Below, one piece after another: positions 13,601-25,600 of a stretch of 64,000 nucleotides of DNA. The first letter of the stretch is position 1, and each line of letters begins with the position of its first letter. The notes under the pieces were generated by a model. The model made no database searches. It was not told the origin of the DNA and saw nothing but the letters and a program-made list of their open reading frames with translations. Source of the DNA: Dermatemys mawii (taxonomy: Eukaryota; Chordata; Testudines; Dermatemydidae); NCBI GenBank assembly GCA_007922305.1, contig ML677348.1:21740124-21804123 (forward strand), read 5' to 3'. A program made the translations under genes and the position numbers.

Positions 13601-16600
13601 TGGGCATGAGTGTTGAGGGAGGAATGGGAAGAGATCACTGAAGGAGTGGATGGTCAGAGAAGCAAAGTTGGAGGGAGACAGCCAGGCTTCAGCTGAGAGG
13701 AAGAGCTACAGCTTGCAAGACAGAAGCGTGAGGTTCTTGGAAATGGAGCAGTGGTGAGTCAATGGGCCAAATCCTCAGTGAGTGCAAGGGAGCTAAGCAA
13801 AGAACCTGGTTTACTGGCATTAATAAATCCATGTGAAGAGGGAAAATCCTGCATCACTCGTGAGATGATCTTGCCCCATCTCAAAATGTGAAGACGTGTG
13901 TGGAAACCGTTTCTCTTTCTGCCAGTTCCCTGGAGGCTGGTCCCATTGTGTTCCCACCTCTGGTGTATTTTGTAGTTTTTGTGCTGCAGGACGTACAAGG
14001 AGGTGTTTGAGTGTGTGATCAAGGAGCTGATGGAAAGCAGCTCATTTGACGAAGAGATTGACATTGCTCCGCATCCTCACCTTTCGCAAACGCTGCTGGA
14101 GAGTGATACCAAAAAGAACCTTGAGCAACAGTAAGTGTCTTGGGGAGAGGGTGCACAGACCCCATGCTCATGAGGAAGGGGCCAGAGAGGCCCTAGTGAC
14201 AAAGTTAGCCCTGCCTCTCCGGCCTTGTCAGTCATGGATAGTAGGAGACAAGGCATTTAAAAAGGAGGAAACCGCAGTCAGTTCAGGATGGGGTGAACAG
14301 GAGTGCCCTAAGCAAGAGACTGCTGTGTGGACTCCTGAAGCCACAAAGAGAACCCCCATCTTGGAAATCTTCACCCCGACCCTACAGGGAGTGCAACAAA
14401 CAATCAGGGTAAGCCAGACAGAGTGAGCCTGACTCAGCAGCGCAGCCAGAGAGCTTTCTCAAAACCCACTCTGCAGGTGCTGTATTGTTGGCTGCATTGT
14501 GGACTTCCTCCCCCGACCCCCAACATACACACAACCCTGTGAGAGGCACTAGAAAGGGGGTACTCCTGAATGTGTTGGGGCATTTAACTTTCCTTCTGAT
14601 CCCCCATCAAAAAAAGTCAGGAACTGTGGTCTGTGCTGGTGCCATAAATAACTGGGTGTGGTCGGGTTTTCCTATCATCTGGGAGAAAAACCTCAGATGA
14701 CTCCTTTACCCTCTCCCATTATCCAGAACCCTTTGCAGGAATCAGGAATCCCTCTCCACTTCGTTTCTTGACGAATACACTAGCGCATACCTGATGGAGC
14801 ATTGCTTGTAGAATTCCATGTTCTCCTCACTTTCCCACATGGTCAAGTACATGGACAAACAATAAAGCCTCTTCTTTTGGACCCAAAGACAGTAGGTCCT
14901 GGAGGGGACAGAGGGGTCCCATAGCCCTGCTGGACCCCACCTTAGTGTTGCCTTTCAGAGAAGGCCCTGCTGGGAGTACAACAATGTTGACATGACTTAG
15001 GGTGTTTAGGTGGAGGAATTATTTATATATGTGAACGTGCAGGTGGGACATCATGACCTAATGTCACATGTTTTTCTGAAATTGTTTAGGTTGCCATTAG
15101 CCAAAAACAAGTGTGTGGTTTTAAAGTATGTTGTTTGTTGTCCTTAGGTTGAAAGAGAGAGGTTTTGATAAATACAGGGAACTGTATGAGCAGCATATCA
15201 AGTATGGTCCCTGTAAGTAAGGTTACCATGGTACTGTTTTGGTCATTGTGGTTGATTTAGAATTATGTTGGACAGGGATGGAAGAGACCTATTAGGTCAC
15301 ATGTAATCCATCTTCTGGTCAGTGCAGGATTCTCCCTTACAGAACATTTTATAGTGTGTTAGCCATTTAGTTTAACTACCCTAAACAATGGTGCTTCCAT
15401 CACTCCCATTGGGAAACTCGCCCACAGACTCATGGGGTATGTCTACACTGCACCCAGGAGTGAGTCCTAGACAGACGTGTTAGCAGGGCTAAACATTACT
15501 GTACAGACACTGCAGCTCAGGCTGACACTCAGTCTCTCAGTGCCCCTCCATCCCCCACGCTTGGAAGCCTGAGGTGCAACGTTTACACCACTATTTTTAG
15601 TGCAGGAGCACGAGTAGCACTAGCACAAGCCTGTGGACCTGGCCTGGGAGGCTCACTCCCAGATGCAGTGTAGACAGACCTCTAGAGCTCATTATCAGGT
15701 TTTCCCTGAGGTTTAGACTAAAGTGTCCTTGCAGTTGGTTTTCCCTTAAATAGATGCTCCAGGCTATAGATGAGATTAGAGCTAACTCTGAGCTTTGAGA
15801 GGCAAAGCTGAACTGAATTCCCTGAACATCTTCATTTTACAATTGTTTCAGTGACCAAAGTGTCATTTAAATTATTGCAACCCCAAGAGGAGGTCCCAGT
15901 TGTTGGTCCAACACCGCCTGAAGCTCTTGAAGATCTGGACTCAGAGTTCAGAGCAGAACACTTAAAGGTGTGTGATGCTAACCTGAGGGCTGTCTTCTCT
16001 TTCGATGCTTTCAATGCTAGTACCTGTCACTCCACATACGTAAGTGTTATGAATGCTTGCGAGATTTTGTCTATTCAGCAACATCTCTTGAAAGCGTCAT
16101 TATAAGGGAGGCAACACCTGCGACAGAAAAGCTCAATGGGATTTAGAAGAGCAGGATGGTGACACAAAACCCTTCACTCGGCCACTGCTCTCTGTGAGTT
16201 GGTACAACTGTTCAGCTCTCTCACCACTGTGAACTCCACTTTACATGTCTATTCAGGGGCTTGTCCCAGAGCTAGGCCAGTAAGGTGAGTACACTGCAAG
16301 TATCTAACTAGCATACAGAGTCCTCCTACTTGTGGAAAGTAGAATTCCAAAAGAAAGCTTGAGGAGGCTACAGTCCATACTATGAACTGTCCAGAGACAT
16401 GGTTTATTATCATTAATTTATTTGTGCTGTACTAGCCCTGCACAGTCCCAACAGAAATCAGGCCTCCATTGTGCTAGATACTGTACAAACCCATTAAAAG
16501 AGAGCCCCTGCTCCAAAAGACCTTACACTCAAAATAGACAGACAACAATTGAGAGAAAGGAATTTTTATCCCCATTTTACAGAAGGGGAACTGAGTCACA

Positions 16601-19600
16601 GCAAAATTACATGACTTGCCCACGAGACAACGTCGGTGAGGTACTATCTTCTATTGGCCAATTTCTGTTGGTGAGAGATACAAGCTTTCGAGCTACACAG
16701 AGCTCGTCTTCACCTAGACCTGAAGAGCGCCATGTAGCTCGAAAGCTTTAGAGAGCCAGCATCAAATCCTAGCATTGTTCATCAGTGAGCATGGAACTAG
16801 TGTCTGATTCTTGTCTCCAGTTCTACACAGGAGGCTATTCACAATTTGGCTCCAGTAGTGGTGTCTCTCACTAGAGATCCAGACAGGGAATAGGATGGAT
16901 GTTGCATATTAGTACTGAGAAGCATTGGCAGAGCAGGGGTGGGAGTTGGATCAAAGCAAGCACAGTAGCTGCTCTTAGGCAGTATGCTTGGGTCAGACCA
17001 GTGCTCTCATACTCTTAATTTCCCTTCTGAATTCTTAAAATAGGTGGCGGGTGGAGGGGGAGAGAGGAATAATTTCACATGCATGGTAGCTAATTTTTCA
17101 GAGTTACAAAGGACTTTTTATTTTGTCCATCCATGGTAAGAGGCCCATCCGTTTTTACCAAGAGAGACACAGATGCCAGAGCTCTTCATATGACACGGAC
17201 CAAATATGTGACATAGACCTAACTCAAAACTACCGTGGCCAAACAGCAGAGGAGGAAGCCAGAGATATGCAGGATCCATACTTCAGCATGTCTCTGGTTT
17301 CTTGTAGTCTGTTTCCCCCACTGTTTCACAATGCAAACATGAGAGAAGAGCAGACCTGGCTGGAGAGAGGTAAATTTGAGGCTGAATTGAGTGTGGGGCT
17401 TCAGAAGCAAGCACAGCTGAAAGTTATGCAGGAAGCCATTTCATTTACACCAGGAGGTGCCCCTGGACTGGAATGTGATTTGCTGGAAGTGTTCAACTGT
17501 TTTTCTAATCAGATGTATACTGCGTAGACATATATATTAGCAATGGCCAGTGATTTACACAGGACTGGGAACCAGGTTATGTACAGGAAGGTAGCAATAT
17601 GATATGTTGGCTTTACCGTCCTGATTTCACACCTCTGCTCCTTCATTCACTCCCTGCAAGGGTTTCTTCACATTCATGTCACTGAACTACAGCCAATAAT
17701 CTAGGGCCTTGCTCCTGTTGAGTAGCTCCTTATTCTGTGAGGCGTTTCAGTCCTATTGTCTCCAGTATGTCACACTCCCCTTCAGTACCTGGCCAGAGCT
17801 GGGGAAGCTAATGATCCAACCAGAGGGCCAAATTCGGTGATGAACGTGTCACCTGAGGCACATTGCGCGTACACAAAGAAGTGGCAATACCCAGAGAGAA
17901 AGTTACTACTTCATGGGCCAGAGGCTCTCCTGTATGATGCCGGTCACCCCCAGATCCCATGGAAGACAATGGGAGTAGGCATTTGGCACCAAACCTGCAT
18001 TGTAAACGAGGGCTGGATTGTTTTGTTGAAATCCTTCCTGCATTCCAAAACAGAAAATGTTACAGTGCCCATAAATCTACATGATAATTACCTTGATTTA
18101 CATCACAAGCAGTGAGGTTTTTTTTTATTGTAGATCTAGAAATCCATTATGCTACTTTCCCCCCGCACCCCCCCGTGAGCTATGTGCGTGACAAAGCTCC
18201 TATCTAGAACCGCCTACTTTCGCGCTTCATAAAGTCTTTTAAAAATGGAAGCAACATCTATTTCTCCCCGCCCACCCCCTCACAACCAGGAGATCAGTTT
18301 TAGCCTAGTTTGCAGAGCCAAAATATACATCCTCCGGTTATAAGTTAGGGCTCTTGATGTGGCCAGAATCAGTCACTTCATGCAGGAGAAATGCATAAGC
18401 CTTGAAGCTACTGAAGTGGAGCTCTAATCTCCTGGAAAGAGAGAGATGGCAGGGAAGGCCAGTTTCTGCATTTCAGAATTAGCTGTTGCTTTAATAATGC
18501 TAAAATGCTAGACTCTAAAGCCCTCCCCCCGCAACAAAGCAAACTGGTCGACATTCTTCTAGGTGAAGCCAATGGCTGTGCTGTTCCTACAAGGAAGCAT
18601 GGAGCTCAAGCTAATGCAGTGCTTGGAGCCAACCCCTACGTAAAGACATGTTTATATTTTCTCTGCAATCATCTGTCAATACCTTGCAGGGTAAATTAAC
18701 TTGTGTGTCTGATGGAAAGAAAGCCTCTTGGCAAAATATTATCAGGGAAAGGCTTCCAGTATAAACTAAAGAGAGCTGAGCTTTGTACATAAGACGGGTA
18801 AAACATAAACTATGGAGGGTGTTGTCTCTTGTGTCAGTTAGCAGACTTTTAATTAAAACCAAACAAAACAAACTTCAAGAGTAAAATGGGCGAGACAGCA
18901 TCATCTATAGATTTATATTATTGGGCCAAATCCTTTGGCCCCAGTTGGAGCTGAGCAAATATTAGAGGAGAAATCGTTTGTGAATATCATATTTGGCATC
19001 TAAGCCTCTCTGTCACGTTGTTACAGATTGTTTAGTTGGGGTGCGTGTGCTGCATACACAATCGCAAAAAACTCCTGCTGGGTATTAGGCCTGGAAGGCC
19101 TCCCCTCGCCCCACGCTTTCTCTCTTCACACCTCATGGTATTTCTGCAGAATTGTCATGCTCGTGATCCTGTAAGAAGATGTTATCCCGATGGGCAGACA
19201 TTCTTCCTTCTTTTTCCGGATGGGACAGGTCAGGTGTTGTATCCCGCAAAGATGTATTCCTTTAAATAGTGGGTCAAATTTCAGAATGAGCTAACTGAGG
19301 ATTTTTCTGGCTATGAGTTTCCTCCTGGACTAACAGATAAACTAGGTCTCAGCACTGGGAGCCAAATCCACAGCTGCTGTGAAGCAGCTTAGCTTCAGTA
19401 ACTGCAGTGGTGCTGAGTAAAATCAGCGAAGAATCTGACCCTTTGAGTCTACTGGGGGTGGTGTGCCACCAAAATCTGCCTTATTGCAAGAGCTGGGGGT
19501 GTGGGACTGTTTGTTTTCGGGGAGGAGGGTTTTCCTTAACTATTTCTCAGTTATCCATCAGGTAACATTGCCATCCTGATCATGTACGTCAAGGAAGCAC

Positions 19601-22600
19601 AGTTTATATACGTAATCCTAGAAGATCACACATACTCGGGGATTCGAGCATTCTTCACAAACCACGGCTACGCCACATGCTACCATAGGAATGGGCTCAT
19701 CTGGTGAGCACAAGTCCTGTAGACAGTCTTCCAGCCAGTACTAATAATTACAGCCAGGAAGCCTGGGCCTGATGATCAGTGACTGGGGACACTACCTTAG
19801 CTTCTGGGGTAGAGAAGTCTCAATGGTGAGGTTCGCTGAGCAGGCAGGAGCGGCTGGAGATCGGGCACATTTCCACCAGCTGCACTGGTGCCAACTCTCC
19901 TAGGAAGGAGCTGAGCCACTTGCTAGTTGGTGATAGAGGAGGAGCAATGTGCCACTGGGACTTGGGGGAGCCCAACTGTGCAGACGGAGATGGGGGTTGC
20001 AGAGTGACAGAGGCCCTGCTGTCCTTTGGACTGCTCCCGGTGCATCCAACAACTAAGACTATGGAGGGTGAGTGTAGCTAAGTTCTAAAACCTATGGGTG
20101 CTCATTTGGCCCGTTCAACCTTGACTGATTTTTGAGTACTGTAGCAGCACTTATGAGCCCCAATCATAGACTAGGGCCCTGTGCTAGGTGCTGTACAAAC
20201 ACAGGACAAAAGGTGGCCCCTGTCCTGACGAGCTTGCAATGTGTGCATACAACAGCAGCCAACAAGTCATACAACAAATAGGGGAGCGCAAGATAACTCT
20301 GAGCCAAAACCGCTCACCATATTCCACTTGAGAGATAACGACAGTGGACCAAAGTCGCTCGCTCTCCTCAGACTTAATCCAGAGGTATAACCTTCATAGA
20401 CTAGAGGCCATATGGTACTCCCCTGTGAGCTGAACTGAGGGCCATGCAGCCCAAGCCATGCTGGTGTTTGTAATGAGTGTCACGCCTCTTCTTTAAAGAG
20501 GACGGTAGCTGCATCTGCTCCATTTTATAGACATTACTTGTAGACTGAGGTCTTTGGGCAAGTTGCCAATAATTCTGAGTGTTCAGTAGAGTTTGATTAC
20601 CCCAGTTGCACATCTCAATCTGTTGCTACCCCCTCACTGTCAGTTGGCTTAAACCCAGTTATGCCAACATATCTGACTTTTACCTCCCCATCTGTTTTGC
20701 CCAGACTCTGTACATTAGTCTGTGCCTCGGAATGGTAATTGCAAGGGCCAGTATCAATTGGCTTCATGGCAACCTTACATTTGGTTTGTTTCCCATATCC
20801 AGTGAATGCTCCAGGCCATAAAGAATTGCTCAGGTGACCAATTTCTTCCATAGACTAAACCCTAATATCTAATAATAGATTGTTTGTAACAGGAATCCCT
20901 GCTTTTTAAGTCATCAAATCCTAATTTCCACCCCACCCCCCACTCCCAGAAAGTTTACCTTCAAAAAGCCAAGAAATGAAAGCCTTCAGTGCAGCACATA
21001 AATATCAGTTTTTCATTTTAACCTCTTGCAGTGGGAAGCAAGTGTGTGCTGATTTAAATTTTACAAGTCCTCTCTGTGTTGAAACTAATTAGTGGATACA
21101 TTAAATGTCTTACTGGCTATTACAAATCACTGCAAATAGCTTTTGTAATAACACGTCCATAAAGGCCACTACCCTCCCAGTGTTTGCCTCCAGACACATT
21201 GCTCTTTCATCCATCATGAAGCAGTATGATTTTTACAACACTCTAACACAGCAATTCCTAGCAGCAGTAAAATACTGACCCCTTAGACTTGATCCTCTGT
21301 TTTCCACCTCTCTCTCCTGCTGTCTTTCCATTACTCTTCTTTGTCTCTCTGGTCTGGAAATGCTTGTGCATTTGCTTTAAGAACACAATGGTGGCTCCTC
21401 TGGTTTTTAGACGTATTCCAGCCAGTTGTTTCTCTTATTTCATTCCTTCTCTCTCTCTCTTTGTCTACAACTGTGATTGTAGAATGATGTGCCCTCATTT
21501 TTAATGTTTTCACCAACTGGAGTCATATCACGCCCCCTACACTTGTTTGTACTCCGATGGCAGTTGGGCTACAGCAGCAATCATGGATCAGAAAGAGAAA
21601 TAGGTTAGTGCAGCAGCAAATAGCAAAGCCCAGAGAGAAGCAAGCATTGTAGTCACAATCCTAGTTTCACCATGAGAATGAGTTTATGGACATGCACTGC
21701 TGCTGAGTAATCTTAAAATGTAAGAGTGCTGCTCATTCCAAAATCACAACTTACAATGCACTTCGCAGATCTGCCTCTGCCTTTCTTCCATTCTTCGAGT
21801 TAACATATAATCACTCCACGTTTCTTCGGGGATTGGTACTAGTTTTTTGGGGGGAACATTACGGTCAAGATCCTGAGCTGATGTAAACGGTGTAGCTTAT
21901 TTACACAAGCCAGGGATCCGGTCCTTGATTTATAGCTGTAGTGTGGTGAGAGGGGGGTTACCTTTGCTCGGTGCTTTATTGTAGAGAGAAATTAAGGGCT
22001 ATATAGAAATAAACTACTATTATGGTACATTTTAAAAAAACCTGGGTTTCAAAATAAAACTAACCTACTTCCGTGCCATCTAATTTTAACATAGACCAGT
22101 TTAAACATGCCTTCAATTTATGCTCCAGCGCAGCCTAGCTGGGGTGTGTTATTGTTTTTGCATTTTTTTTTTAAACTATTTGACACACAATGTAACATGG
22201 CTGCTAAGCCATTCCCCGCCATTGCTGTTCTGGTCAGTTTTGTGTAGCAGTGAGGTAAGAATCAATTTCTTTAAATTTAAACTGGACAAAAAAAAAAAAT
22301 CAGACTGACATATGGGCTGAATTATAAAAACTATCTGAACTCCTCATTTTGGGGGCCATTTATCAGCCCTCAGAGCAATCTCCCTGATTGTCTCTGCCCA
22401 TGTCATATCTTGTGAATTTGTGCTGATTTACTGTTTCATTCAGTCTCTTTATCCAGCAAGTCAGCTCTCTCAAACACACACAAATATACAGAGAACAATT
22501 ATTAAATATTATTAATTGAAATGCTGCACATGCATAAGGTACAAATGAATACAGATTTGTTTGGCAATGAAAGAGAAATGATCACAGAGAGCCACAAATA

Positions 22601-25600
22601 CATAGGTGCTAATTTTCCATGATTTGATTCCACAACCACTCAGGTCAAGGGCAGTGTTCTCTTTGATTTCACTAGCTCAGGATCGGATCCTTTCAACATA
22701 TAGGCAAAATAGTAATGAACATATGAGGCCATCAACTGCTGTCATTTACACAGAGGCAACCCTATTGCTGGAAGGGGGTGGGTGTTGCCAGTGGAAATGA
22801 TGGCAGAATTTGCGCCACAGCTTTAAAATTGAGTGAGTGAGGAGTTGCCTTAAAGCGAGGAGAACACAGCCCTACTTCACACGCATATCTCCTCGTCCAA
22901 GCTATGGGGAGACGGTGTTAGCTCCCCAGAGTGTAATTCTTCAGATATTTAATCTTCTAGCCCAGGGCAAACTTCATTGCACTGCGACCCCCTCCTGACA
23001 ACCAAAATGATTATGTGACCCCAGGAGGTGGGGACCGAAACCTGAGCCTGCCCAAGCCCTGATATCCTCGGTGAGACAAAGCCAAAACCCAAAGGCATTA
23101 GCCTCAGTTGTGGGGCCTGTAACCTGAACCCCACCAGCCAGTGCTGAAGCCTTGTGGCTTTGGCTCTAGACAGTGAGGCTTCAGCCCAAGGGCCCAGCAA
23201 GTCTAATGCCAGCCCTGACAACCCCATTAAGCAGGGTCACGACCCCCAATTTGAGTACAGCTCTTCTAGCCATAGAGTGTACTCCAGTGGACCTTTGGAC
23301 TCACACTGTAATAGAAGTGTGTCAGACTGCAGGTTATAGACAGCATCAAGGCATGTTTGGGGGAGCCTGAAAGGGTTTTCTCTTTGATTCCCTTATAAGG
23401 AGAAATTGCTTGGACATGACATCATCTTTCGGAATGGATAACGAGTCACAAAGCATTTTGGGCCCAAGAGGCTTGTGCTGCTAGGCCAAACCAGAATACG
23501 TGCGTCCCCTCTGCCTGGCCCACACACGACCGTCTCAGCGTTCCTGCGGAATAAACACAGCAGAATGTAATTCAGTCCCAGACACAGGAGCAGAACTAGG
23601 CCGAGGTGCCATTTACATCCTTAAAATAGGGTTTACGTGGTGCAGCTGGCCATCTGCGCTAGGGTGACCTTCACCCACCAGCGTGTATAATGTAGCAACA
23701 CAACGCACGGAATAAGTGCCTAGCCACTCACTGTCAAAGTGGTTGTACTTAAACTCTCAAGAAAAGCTGCAGGGGAAGTGCCATTTTGCTCCGTTAGTGG
23801 AAATTAGGAAACAAAAAGCATCATGAAAGCATTTTCTGCCCATAAAGTAATTCAGTTCCACTCAGATAGGTAGTTTTTCAGCTAACTGTATGTACTGCAT
23901 GCTCATCCCCATGATATGCAAGCACCTTCCACTTACAATCAAAACACAGTAGAAAGACCCTCTCAAGGCCTAGTCTAGTTTCTTTTCCTACAGCCAGCTG
24001 GAGTGAGCAATTGTAATGCTAGATTTTTGTGGAGTAAGCGTGTGACTTTGCCTCTCAGCTTGACATTTGCAATGTTCAGTAAAATAATCCCTTTTTGAAG
24101 CCATTAAAATTAATACTCAGAAAATGGCTGTTGGAGAACAGCAGGTGAGAGATGGCCGCCTGCTCGAAAGTGATTAATCTTATAGCCAGAAATGCTTCCG
24201 AGAGGCTATGTAGGGAGCATTCTTCTTCCACAGCTAGCCATACGCACCCCTGGGGAGCAGCACATATGCACCTACCCTGCTCCAACTGCTTTTATAAGTA
24301 TTCCACTTATCTCTTGCATTCTGGATACCGACGGTCAGGAGTTCAATGGTGAGTGTGTATAATGGGGGGCAAAGACTGCAGCCCAGCTCGGTGCCACTGT
24401 GTAAAAGAAAAATACCAAAGGGATACATATCACTGGCGAGAGCTCCCTTAACTCAAGAATATAGATAAGAGGTGGGAATCCTCTGTATGGTTTTAGCATC
24501 AAATACTTGCTCAGCAGATGCACCACACACACTGGCTTCCCCTAATTTAGACAGGCCATTCCCATGAAGTGTCTGATGGCTGTAGAGTAGCTATTTGCCT
24601 AGGATCAAGCCAGTATGGTCCAAGTGAACTTCCGTTAAGTTAGATCAGACGCAGTGGGGTCAAAAAAAGCTCATCACCCACAGCCTGGGGCAGATTTTCA
24701 ATAACTCAACTCCCATTCAAGTAGCAGATGAAGAGTCCTGGCCATAAGTATTATCACAGGAGTAGAGCCCCCTCCACCTTTTCCCTTCACTATGTAAATT
24801 GTGATAAGTAGGACTGGTCAGGAACATACCAACACTGTTTGAGGGAATAGGTCACTTTCAACCAAATTTCTGGATTCAAAAATTTTTGAGAAAGTTGTTT
24901 TAAAATTGTCCAAACATCCCATTTTGACATTTCCAAACAAATGTCCATTTTGTTTTCAATCTGAACCAACCTTTCCTTTAGAAATTTAAGCTAATTATAG
25001 TAACAATTTTAATAAAAAAGAAAAAATTGAAACCAAACATCACGATTGACCTGGCCAGATTTGATTTATTTATTTTGTCAGTTCACAAAAACTTTTGAGA
25101 TTAGCTTTTCATCCTGACTGGCACTGGGAACATTTTTTCAAAAATGTTCCTGGGATGACAAAACCATTTCCTACTTGGCTTTGCGTACAAGTGCCATAGA
25201 GGTTAAATCTATTAATTCATGGAGGTTAAGTCCATTAATAGCTATTAGCCAGGATGGGTAAGGAATGATGTCCGTAGCCTCTGTTTGTCAGAGGGGGCTG
25301 ATGGATGGCAGGAGAGAGATCACTTGATCATTACCTGTTAGGTTCACTCACCGGGCATTGGCCACTGTTGGTAGACAGGATACTGGGCTGGATGGACCTT
25401 TGGTCTGACCCAGTATGGCCATTCTTATGTTCTTAAGTGCATTCATCACTTGATAGGGATTACTGTAAATGATGCTTTTGTGTTTGGCTGAGTTCAGAAG
25501 CAAAACATGCTGGGCATGATTCTGATCACATTCATACTGCAGAACATCAGGAGAAACTACACTGACGGCAACAATTACACCAGTGAGAGGAGAATGGGTC

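Noticed and set aside
14046..14426. 126-codon frame on +
   Set aside because: It overlaps the ERICH6B exon in a different frame and runs into the intron.
17123..17527. 134-codon frame on +
   Set aside because: It shows no similarity to the FAM194 family, its phase does not fit the flanking exons unless an unseen exon exists, and it lacks a conserved pattern. It is kept only as a weak exon candidate at 17101-17134.
17756..18115. 119-codon frame on +
   Set aside because: No matching splice sites and no recognisable domain. It contains phrases typical of non-coding turtle sequence (gggccaaattcggtgatg).
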